Of a stretch of 64,000 nucleotides of DNA, positions 21,596 to 32,949 are shown one piece after another. The notes under the pieces were generated by a model, which ran no database searches, was not told the DNA's origin, and saw only the letters and a list, made by a program, of their open reading frames with translations. Both the position numbers and the translations under genes were made by a program. The stretch is taken from contig JASANG010001329.1 of assembly GCA_030248215.1 (NCBI GenBank), positions 496,001-560,000 on the forward strand, in the 5' to 3' direction. Source of the stretch: Enoplolaimus lenunculus (Eukaryota; Nematoda; Enoplea; Enoplida; Thoracostomopsidae). Every line of letters starts with the position of its first letter. Within the stretch, counting starts at the first letter, position 1.

Positions 21596-21784
21596 GTGCC
21601 CCTGTGGTTAGGTAGACCTGCTATTCAACTATGCTACTGAAAAAATCAGTTTAGATCTGTGCGCAGTTTGTTGTCGGCGGCAGGCACATTCATTTGTTAT
21701 AATATACCAGTAAGACAAATAGGGTCAACAAAAACGCTTTTGCGACGATTGATAATAGCCTCAGAGTGTAGTGGTAGATATAGT

Positions 21785-22129
21785 CAGCGCCGGATTAAAG
21801 TGGGGGGGCGGCGAGGGGCCTGGGTCCCGTGCTTCCCACCAAAAGGGACCTCCCATCACAAACCGAAAACCGACGATATGGTTCAATTGATAACAAGCCA
21901 ACAAAAACTTTTTCGCGGACCACAAAGTTATGCAAGCTGTGAAACTAAATTTTGTTTCGTACTTTTGGTACAATTTGTTTCACTAAAATGTATCACTTTA
22001 AGCTGTGGTGTATAAAATAATTATGGTTACACAAAAGGGCCTGCTAGTCAAACTGGCCAATAGTCATACGGGGCCCAGACCTCTTGGTCATATGGGTCCC
22101 GGGCCTCTCACCACCGTAATTCGGCCCTG
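21785..22129. mobile_element. hAT-type MITE (CAGGGCCGGATTA ends)
   Basis: Ends CAGCGCCGGATTAAAGT and GTAATTCGGCCCTG are inverted. Flanks GATATAGT (21777-21784) and AATATAGT (22130-22137) match in 7 of 8 positions, as expected for an aged 8-bp hAT target duplication. No coding sequence; 345 bp. Confidence 0.75.
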
Positions 22130-22343
22130 AATATAGTTAGAAATCTTGGCGTCTGTATGGATTACAGTCCCTAGAGGACTCGAAGATTTTTCACCTTTGC
22201 AACTGTGGGTAAAAGTAGTTTCTGGATAAAGTCATGATACAAATTAATATTAAAATAAAATAAACGTGTGTTGACAAAATTCAAAAATTGAAAACTTCCA
22301 TTTCAGCAGAATAGTTGCTTGAGGGAACATATACAATAACGTA

Positions 22344-22780
22344 CTGTACTGACCTCAGTAAGAGGGTACTGTTATATATTTGGCCTCTCCAGAGGGCACC
22401 CCCTATTATTCGGTTACGGACTGTTATTTGTTATTTATTTTTAACCCGCCCTCCGCCGCCCTTCTTTACTGATATATATCCGGTATTACAACTATCGTTG
22501 AATTAAACGTTTACTTGTACTAAAAACTTTAGCGCTAATGCAAGGTTATACTGACTAATGTTATTTCCAAACTTAAATATGCTTCAAAAATTCGAACTCA
22601 ACTTTTTTTGTCCTGGAGTGATTTATGCACTACAACTAGGGATATTTGACATATATGGACTCTAATTAGGGTTTAGGGTCTATATCCGCTTACGGACTCG
22701 TATTAGTGATGCGGACTCCTATTGAATGAGACTCAAATTGGGAACACTCTTATTACCCCCTCTTATTCGGGTCACTACAG
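22344..22780 (+). mobile_element. MITE-B copy
   Basis: Flanked by TA on both sides; ends CTGTACTGACCTCAGTAAG and TCTTATTCGGGTCACTACAG. About 437 bp, one of the more complete copies. Confidence 0.8.
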
Positions 22781-22789
22781 TATGTATAT

Positions 22790-23180
22790 TTAAAGTTCTT
22801 GCCATACTTTCTGATCATAAAATCACTGATGATGCTAACCCGTTTTACTTTCAATCAAGGTTTAACCAAAACTTGCCAAAGGTTAGCGTTTGACCTAAAA
22901 CAACTGCACGATTCGTTCATAAACGCATCAAGATACGTTAGCCTTTTCTTCCAGTGGTTGGTTTTCAAGTAATATAATAAAATGTAATATAAATTTGAAC
23001 AAGAATGCATGAGCACCGTTTACAAAACACCACAGGTTTTGCAAAATCATGTGGAAAAGTTTTAGCCCCTACGTTAGAAAATTTTCAATCCTGCTTGTAA
23101 GTCATTAAGAACCATTTTACACTACAATTGAACAGCACATTTCCCATCCAAACAATATAAGAAGAACTGTATACTCTTAG
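22790..23180. other. Intergenic stretch, nothing recognised
   Basis: I see no gene or full repeat. A fragment at about 23030-23110 resembles the MITE-E core in reverse. Confidence 0.4.
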
Positions 23181-23183
23181 GAC

Positions 23184-23349
23184 TTAAAAAATAATCGCAC
23201 CAGACAAGCAACTGTATAGACTACATTCAAATCCGTTGTTGAACATATCTATTTCGCGGATTTCCCAGCTCATAGACGGGTGAGCCGACATGTCTTCGTA
23301 CAGACAATATTTTAGAAGTACGACAACGCATATAGAAACAAAAATATTG
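23184..23349 (-). CDS. Possible exon: membrane-anchor-like segment
   Basis: After the acceptor gtgattttag (minus strand) the frame reads a hydrophobic FVSICVVVLLKYCLY segment and then EDMSAHPSMSWEIREIDMF, ending in TAA. The pattern of one membrane helix followed by a polar stretch suits the N-terminus of a type II membrane protein. A GTGCGA near the 3' end could be a donor, making this internal. No family identified and no partner exon found. Confidence 0.25.
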
Positions 23350-23439
23350 CTAAAATCACACAGTCTCCAGCTGAAAAAGTAGCTCAAAACTTGCCTTAAA
23401 AATTCTGAACTACTATGGAACTTATAGGCCAATCAGATT

Positions 23440-25390
23440 TGACTATTCGGTCAGACGCAAACCCGATAACCAATCAGCGTTTGCTTTACATCACTGTTGC
23501 TTTGCTCAATCTCACAATCGTATCTGGCCAAGCTTAAACTGCTATTTGCTCAGAATAGCTCATTGGCCTGATTCGATTAGTAATTAGCCTGTACCGCAGA
23601 TTAGCCGACGACATGTCAGAAAACTCATCCGATCCTATGTATTCACGCTTTGCTCTACCTTACACTGTTTCAATTAAATTTTTATTTTCTTGCATATCAA
23701 GTTGCAAATTCGCTAAATACCATTCCTAGTTAGCCAGTTTTTCATATCCCGCGAACAGCATTTAAACAGGCAAAATTTACAAAATAACACAACCCAACAA
23801 TCTCATCTCACATAAACCAGAATAAACATGTGATGAACAAAACTAAACCACGCTAATAATACACCTGTATTAACCAGCAGCAGTGTGTAAACCTGGACTG
23901 GTAAAAGGTATATATTATTTACAGGTCTGTTTTTGGTTCGGTTGTTATAGGTAACATAGCGTTTGTGTTTTCTAACAGTAAAATACCTCGCTACAGCTCT
24001 GAACAACAGAATCGTATATTGCAAACAATAAAAGTCTACTATTTTGAGTATAGTTTGTTGAAAGCATATTTTAGTATTTGTATGCCAACACTACTTCGGA
24101 GTGGTCTACGCTGTCAGGTAGAAGTTGGAACAGATCCTGCTGCATACAAACAGGCACAATTATTTATGAAAAATTGATTGCTTTCTGTACTAGTATATAG
24201 GTTTACGGTTTATAAATAGCAAATAAAAATAGTATAGAATATAACATAATGAGCTCGTTATTGTACATTAATCAGAATTAATTAGAAAAGATGAAAGCTT
24301 TGCCTATTAAATCAAATACGATCTTTGCTACATGCGACAGATGCGGCATGCAACATTTGTTTGTGTATAAAATATATACTACTCAATGGTTAAATAGACT
24401 GACGGCTTATGAACATGTGAAAATGTACTTTTAACAATGGCGTATACAAGTTGCGTAGGGTGGTATATGTTGCGATACTTCTGGATACTCGAAAAAAATA
24501 GAATAGTATGGGTTGTACGATAACCTACAGAGGTCAGAAATTTTTTTAACTTGCTATGCTCAATATGGGCATAGCTAGGATTTTCTTAAAGAGGGTTACG
24601 TTCCATAAAAAATTTCGAAGGGTGGGTTGGGTTCTTGTATTGCAAACTGAGACCATATCTAGAATTTCTATACAAAATTCACAAATGAATTTGTAACAAC
24701 AGGAACTCGAACTGCTTATATCCTAATAATGCTCGCTTGTTAAAAACTTGAAGGTTCGGTTTTATCCGCATGAAGAAATTAAATCGTTGCTTGGTGATTT
24801 AAAGGTTAAAATAAAAAATTTGTCATTATTCTTTTTTAACGTCCGGCGCCGTCCGGCGTCAATCGTCACGCGCGCGATGACGGACGGCGCCGTCGTACGC
24901 AAATAACTGACGTACGATAACGTATGGTGACGGACAGCGACGGACGGTGCCGGACGTCAAGTATAGCGCGAGCCTTACTTGATTTAATCTTAAGCTAATC
25001 CAGCAGCATTAAACTAATTTTCTATATTAACTAAACTATCAGGTACGCTTGACTTCAACTGATTTTAAATCTTACATATTTTTAGTTTAAAGCTAAAGTT
25101 AGTGAATTGTTAGATAAACATAAACATAATTTCAAGGCTGCACGTGATGCAAACCAAAAATAACTTTAATTTAACCTCGCGATAAACTTAAAAATACGTT
25201 AGTCTAAGTTAAGCTTACCATTCTAGTTTTAGTTAGTTCTTCCATCCATTTAAGATTTACTTAAATTAATATTCAAGTTTAGTTAACCTATACTTAATTT
25301 AAGTTTAAGTTTTTATTGACTGTATGAATTTTAAACAGGCATGTGCTTTGCTTTATGACAAGTTTATCATTTTCAGGCTTCCTTGATAAA
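23440..25390. other. Gene-free AT-rich region with repeat fragments
   Basis: I find no convincing exon. An open stretch at 23965-24177 (+) ends in a polar QVEVGTDPAAYKQAQLFMKN but lacks context. The segment 24838-24975 is described separately. Confidence 0.4.
24838..24975. mobile_element. MITE-H relative, GC-rich inverted repeats
   Basis: CCGGCGCCGTCCGGCG, CACGCGCGCGATGACGG and GGACGGTGCCGGACGTC form inverted arms, then AAGTATAGCGCGAGCCTTA close to the MITE-H end. A strong local GC peak in AT-rich DNA. Confidence 0.55.
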
Positions 25391-25397
25391 CGTATTA

Positions 25398-25685
25398 CTG
25401 TACTGACCCAAATAAGAGGGGAGGTAATACGAAGGGTTCCGATTTTCACTCCCAATCAATATGAGAGTCCATATTCCTAATAAGATTTCGTAAGCTGGTA
25501 GAGTCCTTAAAACTTTAAAACATACATAAGTTTTGAAAGTACATTCCTAAGTATAACCCTGCATTATCGCTCAAGCTTTTGATACAAGAGAAATAAACGT
25601 TTAATTCAACGGATAGTTGCAACAGGGGGTAGTCTTTGAAGAAACCAAAAGTATCAGTCTCTCCTCTTTTTCGGGTCACTACATT
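25398..25685 (-). mobile_element. MITE-B copy, inverted and internally shortened
   Basis: TA-flanked ends CTGTACTGACCCAAATAAG and TTTTTCGGGTCACTACAT. The interior matches the reverse complement of other copies but is about 150 bp shorter. Confidence 0.75.
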
Positions 25686-25699
25686 ATGTTACAGGAAAG

Positions 25700-27700
25700 G
25701 TCAGTGTAAAAATATTAAGTACACCCATTTTTTAGCGTTTCACCGAATTTTTTATTTCTCAATTTTTTCCAACATACAATGGATACTTAGCAGTTTAGTA
25801 AAATGCGGTTGCAAAAAGTAATGTAGAAAGTGCAGCATTTTCACCGATAGAGTTTGCTTTTACTGCATGAAAGTGCGTTTAAAATATTTCTTTCACATGA
25901 AACAATGATGTTTATGGTTTGCCGTTTTTTTATTTACTACGTCGTGATTGCAGTTTGCACATTTACTAAAGGTACGTTTGTTTATTTTATCAAACGTTTT
26001 TACGATGCATTGAACTTCTGATTAATATTCCGGCGAATAATGCTAGTTTTTTCATCATGCCATCATTGGCTCACGACAGGGTGTGAACGCAAACAGATAT
26101 CAAAAACAACGGAAACAAAAACGGGCAGTGTTCTGAATAACGGAAACGGAACACGGATATCCGGTTACACGCTGGTGCACGAGTTATAGTTAAGGATAAT
26201 TAACTAATTTGACGGTTTGCGAAGCATTTGAAATGAAATCCATTAGTTGTCTTGTATAAGATGTCTAGGTTGTATATAAGTAGCACAAGTAATTGATCGA
26301 GAGAAAACGCGTATTGACAGACGGCGTTGGTGTTTATATTATTTTGTAAACTTCGTGTTTATTCTAAATTTCTTAAAAAATATTTGTTAGATTTTATTAA
26401 ATTGTTAAAGTTTAAATTTGGCTAAAAATCCAAATATCTACAATGTTGCCAAAATCTGAAAAATTTAAAAAATACCGCATGGGAACAGCGTATTGTGCAA
26501 CGAAGAGCAAAACAAATCCTAATTATTATATCATCCAGTTTGCCTGTTTTTGGTTCACTTACTAGGGTCCACCGTTGCTCTGTTGCTAATACTTTTCACT
26601 AAGAGTGCGGTAAGGATAGACTGTTTAGCTGGTTTTACAAGTTACACACTTCTGAACAAATTCAAGTAAACGTTTTGTAAAAAGGGATAAACAAGCCAGT
26701 TTGCAGAATGTCTAATTAGGCTATACATATTAACCTATGTACAACTTTAAAATTTTCACCTCGTCGCCTGCAGAATTAGCACTGATTAAAATTTATATAC
26801 TCTTATTTAGGACTATGTGGAGTGATACGGTTAGATGATGCTCGACTGCTACGTAAGCGGCATATAAGTTTTATGTATTTTAAAAAAGTTTCGCGATTTA
26901 AAATAACTAATTTATCTATTTGAGTTATTCAACTTTGCCAGAATAATCCAGCTCTACAGTAAAACACAACTTTTTAGTCAAACCAAAAGCGCGTGATATT
27001 TAACAAGGGTGTGCAACGAGCTGGGACTGTCATGGGACAAAATTTACCTGCACACATGTTTTTGCCCGACCCTCTTTATTCAGGGGGTCGATTTCAATTT
27101 TTATGGACACTAAATTGCTTCTTCGTTTTAAGAATTTAAACAGAATATGTATAAAGATAGAGGATTGCCACGTATTTGTTCAGTTCACTTAAAATTTCAA
27201 TCCCCTAAATAAGGCAGGGGCAGGCCCAAAATGCAACGCGCGCTGAGTACATTGTTTTCTGCGCATAATATACCCAGTTGCACAGTCTTATACCATGCAC
27301 TCTTGGTAACACTTATATGAACGTTATGAATATCTGGAAAAAATCGACATAGTGTGGCGTACATCTGAGCGCTACTTGTATGGTTTATTAAAGTATTCAA
27401 CTTTGCGGTGTTAAATTTAGTATTACGGGAATTTGAATCCTAATGATGCTACTGCGGTGAAACGCAAAGTTTTATGAAGTGGAAGTGTATAGCAACTCTA
27501 TGTTAAGATAATTTGTCGCCCGACAACTCGTAACGTGTGACCTGAAAACAAGTCGTTTACCGTTTTTAGGTTTAGACAGCTGTTTGGAGTAACGAGTTAT
27601 ATTTTGTGATGTTGGGGCGTCAGGTTGTCACGGTCGACGAATTGACGTAGTTGGAAATTATGTATTTTGATTTTTAGTTTTGCTTCGAATAATTACTAAC
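25700..27700. other. AT-rich stretch with one repeat-G relative
   Basis: No gene recognised. About 27030-27306 carries a diverged repeat-G copy (ATGGGACAAAATTTACC, CCCGACCCTC, TATACCATGCACTC). The last 30 bp before 27730 form a T-rich splice acceptor for the next exon. Confidence 0.45.
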
Positions 27701-27729
27701 GTTAAGGAGTCGCATCTTTTTTATTTCAG

Positions 27730-28310
27730 AGCCAAAAACAGTGGCAAACTTACCAGCAGATCAATTAAACGATTTTTTCGAAGTCTTGAATAGTGTTTCA
27801 TTCGATTTTTTACTGCGAAGCATGAGCCGAAAGCAACTCGAAGTCATCAGCGAAAAGCTAAACAACGTCGGTCGACAAGCACTATGGGACAAAACAACTC
27901 AAAAAACCAAAGCCAAACTATGGGACCGAACAATTCGTAAGCCATTGGTTACTCGTCGGCTTGGCCTACTTCAACGAGATGACAGCAGGACTGAATTTAT
28001 TAGCCAGATCAACACTGGGTCGTCCGGGTTACCTCTAATCGGTTGGGCAGGTCCAGAGGTAGTCTCACCACCTAAGGCCACGCTAATTGGTCAAAGTGGC
28101 GGAAAAGGTGTCCCTAGCATCAATCCATACGCATATCAACGTCCTAATTTGCTCAATACCGGTGGGTTTGGCTTTGTTACCGGAAAAACGTACGAATTTT
28201 CCGGTGGGACGACGCTGTTGTCAGCAAATCCGTTTGCCAAACCGTATAATTTTGGCGGTTCGTTTGGATTATCACGGTCGACGGGTGTTGATGTAGGACC
28301 GCTGGGTTGA
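27730..28310 (+). CDS. Last exon of an unrecognised gene, paralogous to 40269-41132
   Basis: The T-rich acceptor tttttatttcag ends at 27729; the exon then starts with two bases completing a codon and runs 192 codons to TGA. No ATG opens the frame (the earliest candidate is a GTG), so the start codon lies in an upstream exon I could not find. The first 80 residues are helical and charged (FLLRSMSRKQLEVISEKLNN, VGRQALWDK, RRLGLLQRDD). The rest is Gly/Pro/Asn-rich with NPFAKPYNFGGSFGL. The same layout occurs in the minus-strand gene at 40.3 kb, identifying a divergent two-member family. No known domain recognised. Confidence 0.65.
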
Positions 28311-28555
28311 AATTGACCGCCGGATAAACGGTAGAATTGACGTGGCTACGATTTTGTTTTGCGTCAACATCACTGTTAATATGTAGAAGTTTTTTCCGAT
28401 CGTGAGCGAGCGTAGCGAACAAAATGTATTTGCGATTTTCAAAATTCACAACGTTAGCTTCAAGTAGCTCAAAGTACCATATTCTAGTCTGTTTAAAATT
28501 TTTTTAGTGTGATATACGTATATCTTTTTCATCCATAGTATGCGAGAAAAGGTTT

Positions 28556-28759
28556 TTAATTTGCAAAGTCCCCATTCTTATTATACGGCCACCTAAAAGA
28601 ACCAGTTTTCAGCATCTCCAGAAATTTCGGCATGGGATAGGCATCCTCTTTGCTTTTCGTTATATACGCTGATGGACGCGACCATTTTCCAGTGTAGTCT
28701 TTTTCAAACAATATTCCAAAATACTTACCAGTAGGTTTTTTTGGATTATTTGTCCAATT
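28556..28759 (-). CDS. Unassigned coding-like fragment
   Basis: A stop-to-stop minus-strand frame of 67 residues with clearly protein-like composition: KYFGILFEKDYTGKWSRPSA, then YITKSKEDAYPMPKFLEML, then FRWPYNKNGDFAN*. It has no ATG near its start, so it would be a terminal exon. I do not recognise the family. It lies downstream of the GNAT gene on the same strand but that gene already has a stop at 29464, so it probably belongs to something else. Confidence 0.3.
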   Translation of the reverse strand, partial: NWTNNPKKPTGKYFGILFEKDYTGKWSRPSAYITKSKEDAYPMPKFLEMLKTGSFRWPYNKNGDFAN

Positions 28760-29261
28760 TTAGGCTTTATGCGCTCGTAGAGAATGTTCTGCCGAGGTTC
28801 AATGAAGGTTCAATTATAATAAAAGACACAATTTTATGTTGTTTGATACAATTTGCGGCCCATATTGTATAAACGGGAGAAATTGTTTTAAACTTGTGCA
28901 AGCTCTATGCAACAACTGCGTGCAATTTCGTCTTAGTATTTGAATCTTGGTGAATTAAAGTAATGACGTGTCTTTACGTTAGCAAAATGACCAATGTTCA
29001 TGGCAGTGCTGCAGGCAGGAACAAATATTTTTATTTAATTATAATGCCGATGAGTTTAAAAAATTTGTTTCAGTATGTGATATGTTTTTAAACGACTTTT
29101 GCAAACATTAATGGTAGCATTGTTAGAGTTGCGCTCATCGCGACCACAAGTAAAAGTTGACCATATATTTGTTAGCAACGCATAGCGGCTTGCAGCGGTG
29201 CGGCGCGGCGATGTCTGGCACAGTGAAGTATAACGCAACCCTAACTTATTACAAAAACGGC

Positions 29262-29406
29262 CAATGTATAGATCAGAGCCGCAACAGTTGTATAAGCATA
29301 TTCCGAAACCCAAGGCTAACCTGAGCACAATAAATTAGTTTAAAGCTTATGCTTATTCCGCAGCAGTCGCATGGAAAAATGATCCGCCTCTGATCTTATA
29401 CATGGA
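29262..29406 (-). mobile_element. MITE-A copy, internally shortened
   Basis: GGCCAATGTATAGATCAGAG, a short TAAGCC-type core, then GATCCGCCTCTGATCTTATA and CATGGAGCC. It lies just after the MITE-H end at 29232-29245. Confidence 0.65.
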
Positions 29407-29463
29407 GCCAAAAATTTAGCAACTTTTATACAGATCTTTAAATATTCGGCAACTAGGCAGTTG

Positions 29464-32400
29464 TTACACAGGATAAGTTTCAACCACTGTAAATATTTTA
29501 TCAAATTGAACACTTGAGTACATATTCATAACAGCCACATCGCCAGTGTGGCACGCATAGTAGCAGTCTTCCAAGTTCAACTTTAACTTATTTGCCAGTT
29601 TAACAATTGGATCACAAGCAGCGTTTGTTGGCAAATACAGCCGGAAACGTGTATCGATGCGCTGAACCAAATAACAAATGAGGCACATTGCGATTTGAGT
29701 TAAATCTGCGTAGCACGGGCTTAAAACCCAGTGATCTCCACGGCGTCGGAGACTGGCTATTCCCGTAATATGTTCCGTCTTCTTAAAATTATAGATTATT
29801 TTTGGCAAAAAATTGCTTCAAAATATATTGTATACTGCCAACAATTCCATGATTACTACTGTGCAAAAAAGTCAAAACCACGTCAGTGCAACAGCAAAGC
29901 ACCAGATATATACTGTATATCAGGGTGCAACCGCAGGTAAAAAAACAGGAGCCGGAGGTCAACGAAGTTTTCCAGAGTCGGAGCTGGAGCCGGAGCCGGA
30001 GGTGAGGCTCAGTTAGGTAGTAGTTAATTGTAGCCAATATCTGCAACATGTTGTTAAGTTGTTTGGTTTTACGCTAATTTGCTACTAAATTTCAGAAATT
30101 CTTTCCTATAAATTGTGACAAAAGTAAAACGAAACGCGCTAAACAGATAAATTTTGCAAAATTGTGCAAAATTTTACTACCGAAATTGGCGGTACCTTCG
30201 GCAAAAATTCTACCGCAGCCGGAGGAAGACCTCCAGTTGTACCATGATATATATGTATATGTATACTGTACTGTACTGTACGGCACGTTGTATAACAACC
30301 TATTTTCTCACATTTGTATTCAAAGTGTGTATAAGTTCATTTTTCATGTACGCCAACGGGCTTAGCAAAAGACAGCTCAAGGTCAAATCCCTCTTCCTTT
30401 TGTGATTTTTCTTCATAGGTTAAGTTGCAAACACTTTTCTAGTAGGTAACACAAGAAAAAATTTTGGGAAATTTTTGTAGAGCCTTAAAGAAACTAAGTA
30501 AGATTTTTTCATTAAAGATACTAAGTAAGATTTTTTCATTAACCCTTTCTCACATGAATATTTTCAATTTCATATAGATGTAATTTCCAGGTAAGATTCG
30601 ATCCCAAGTCTCACGGGTGGGAGGCGTTTATGATGACCACAAAGATATAGGAGCTTGACGCTCGAGCCCGAGTAGGCTCTCACGTCTTGTGGAGATTTTG
30701 CAGTGCGTATATGTTACAAATGTTGAACACTGCGAGCAGTGTGTATTGCTCGTACATTATTGTATTTAGTTGCTCATAGTATACTCTATGAGTGAAAGGG
30801 TTAACATTCCTTTCTAAAATCCTGGTTATGACATTGATTAGGTTTAACAAATCTCAATTCACCTGCGAGAACTGTAACGTGACCCGGTTTTATTCTTGGT
30901 ACCTTAACGAAAAAAATTGGAATTCTCGGCTCCAAATAACCCCATCTCGCATAGAGTATTGTGTGAGAAAACTTTGTCGCAAACTCTGCGCATATGTAAA
31001 TTGATATATATGTCGTAGGCCAAACGGCTATTCAGGCCAATTGCTAACTGGCCTAGGCCAATCGGCTATTTTATGTAACAGCAGTTAGGCCTAGGCTAAA
31101 CTACTATTAAACTTATAGACCAATCAGATTTGATTATTTGGACAGACACAATACCATTAACCAATCAGCGCTGGTTTTACATCACTGTTGTTTTGCGACA
31201 TCTCACAATCGCTATTTGGCCTAGACTAAAGTGCTATTTGCTTCCAATAGCAGACTGGTATAGGCCAATTGATAATTGGTCTGAATAGCAGACTGGCCTA
31301 CGACATATATACACCGCAGAACGCACAGTGCTTACGCGTATACGCAGCAGCAAAGCTCCACAAGACTTGACAGCCCCTCGGGCGCAAGCGTCAAGGTCGT
31401 ATAGCTGAGTGGTTTACTTTTGAAACTGCAACTGCAGAATAAGCAACTGCAAGCGGGTTTTTCGGAAGCATCCATTCTGTCATAAACTTTTCACGCCTGA
31501 ATTGAGTACCAGTTATGCATCCATCGTAATTAAGACAAGCCAAAAGATTGTGTTCGTTTAGTGGAACTATTTCGTTGTCTTTATTGTTATTATGAACATC
31601 TGTGTTAAAAAAGATATAAAGTATTAATTTCATAAATATAATATGGTAAAAGCGGAATATTTTGCCGCTGGGATTAATTTGGAAAAAAATTTGGTTTCTC
31701 GAAATATGTAAATTTTTGCAGAATTCCGAATCCCTATTTTCCATTTTAAGCCATGCCACTAAGACAATGAGGTAATCAGTCGATGCCAGTCCAAGCCTAT
31801 GTAAAGAAGAGGGGGCGGAACGTTTTTCCGCGGAATAAAATAAACTAAGCCTAAAGATTAATTTTTTGCTTAGGCTTGGTTTAGGTTTAGGTATAAGCCT
31901 CCTTATTACGCTTGCGCTTAGGCTTAGGCTTAGCCTAAGGCTTAGAAATATGCTTGCACTACTGCTTACGGCCTTCTTCTGTACATTGACCCTGTCCAAA
32001 TATGAGAAAACACGATGTGCAAATAATATATAAGCAGAAAAATATCATATGCGTCAATAATCAATAAAATATTTTCATTTCGATATCTCTAATAAAATGT
32101 TTTCATTCAGAAATAAACCATACTGACTTACATAATGAAATGCTTGTTGGATCAACAACACCGTCAAATCCAAGCTCTTTATGTCCCCAGCAGTAAAAGT
32201 TGTTCGAATACCGAACAATTGAATCTTCTGTAACGTTGCCAACAAAGTGTGTTCTTTCCGGAAACAAATTGGTGAGTCCAAGACCGCTGAAAAACCATAG
32301 ATGCCGAATTTTTAATACTTCGAGCCAGAGGAGTTCTCTGCATTCGCTTATAGGTCAAACATCTAGAACTCTTTTATGCAACGAAAGTTATACCAACCCG

Positions 32401-32902
32401 GCATTAGGTAGACCATGCGTCAGAAAATGAGTCTGAAAATTGTCAGGCTCCTGATTCGATTTTGAGTGATTTAATTAACATTTCGCATTTTCCAATCAAT
32501 GTGAATTTTTGAGCATTGCAAGTGCGGAAACTTAGGACGGATTTTCAAAATAGCCAAAGTGACACTGGTTTACAATAAATAAACAAATTTTCAATTTGTA
32601 TCAAAAACTTATTGCGAACAAAAGCAACTTTACAGAAAATCTTTGTGAGTACACAACAAACAACCGAATTGAACGCCGGGAAACAGATTAATGCGTCCGT
32701 CAAACGCGACAATCTTTTGATCGCTTTTTCGCACCACAACATTCCATATTGAATTTTCAATGCTCGCGTATAGTAAATAGTTCTCGGGGCCATCGTGGTA
32801 TCCTGCATGTTTCGCTAGAATGTTAATTTCTTCAATATCGTCTGATTTTAGACGCCGGCAATAGAACAATTTGTGTAATTCAGTTTCGGCTAGTTTTGGC
32901 AT
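29464..32902 (-). CDS. YitH-like GNAT N-acetyltransferase with C-terminal Acetyltransf_18 domain
   Basis: Assembled 307-aa protein from four exons: 32634-32902, 32132-32286, 31418-31599, 29464-29781 (phases 2,1,0; 924 nt). Such enzymes move an acetyl group from acetyl-CoA to an amine; the substrate is not predictable. The N-terminal GNAT fold covers about 1-140: YLLYASIENSIWNVVVRKSD, IVAFDGRINLFPGVQF, CTHKDFLGLGLTNLF (motif A), then GFDG. The C-terminal domain covers about 155-307: LLACLNYDGCITGTQFRREK, FMTEWMLP, HWVLSPCYADLTQIA, and the final MYSSVQFDKIFTVVE. In motif A the usual R-G-x-G-x-G reads L-G-L-G-L-T, so CoA-pyrophosphate contacts may differ. The start is the first ATG after an open but Met-less stretch; an upstream exon is possible. 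Repeats fill the introns. Confidence 0.82.
29930..30246. mobile_element. MITE-D copy in the GNAT-region minus-strand 3' intron
   Basis: CAGGGTGCAACCGCAGGTAA at the left, GAGCCGGAG repeats, and CTCCAGTTGTACCATG at the right as the decayed inverted end. It lies in the intron between GNAT exons 3 and 4. Confidence 0.6.
30489..30542. repeat. 27-bp direct duplication ending in TTAA beside a piggyBac-type MITE
   Basis: Two copies (30489-30515, 30516-30542) of about AGATACTAAGTAAGATTTTT plus TCATTAA. The second TTAA is the target of the adjacent MITE-C. The sequence is unrelated to the 29-bp unit at 12.6 kb, but the arrangement is the same. Confidence 0.88.
30539..30804. mobile_element. MITE-C copy, subfamily 2
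   Basis: TTAA-flanked with ends CCCTTTCTCACATGAA and the reverse of CCCTTTCACTCATAGAG. The tRNA-like segment (minus strand) keeps CGCCTCCCACCCGTGAGAC and GGGATCGAATCTTACC, closer to tRNA-Gly than subfamily 1, but box A is eroded. Intronic to the GNAT gene. Confidence 0.8.
31797..31992 (+). mobile_element. MITE-A copy in GNAT intron 2
   Basis: ATGTAAAGAAGAGGGGGCGG, GTTTTTCCGCGG, GCTTAGGCTTAGGCTTAGCC core, right end ACGGCCTTCTTCTGTACATT. Confidence 0.75.
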
Positions 32903-32949
32903 ATCTGTCAGTTTTACGCTACAAATTTGCAACTTGCGGTGTCAATAGA

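Noticed and set aside
27741-28310. Gene starting at 27741
   Set aside because: That codon is GTG and is preceded 12 bp earlier by a strong splice acceptor, so the exon starts at 27730 and the start codon is elsewhere.
32655-32655. GNAT exon 1 donor TT|GTGTAC
   Set aside because: It is in the right phase but would delete the CTHKDF part of motif A. The stronger CT|GTAAAG donor after 32634 keeps it.
32902-32932. GNAT start at 32932
   Set aside because: The codon is TTG. The first ATG in frame is at 32902; an upstream exon cannot be excluded.
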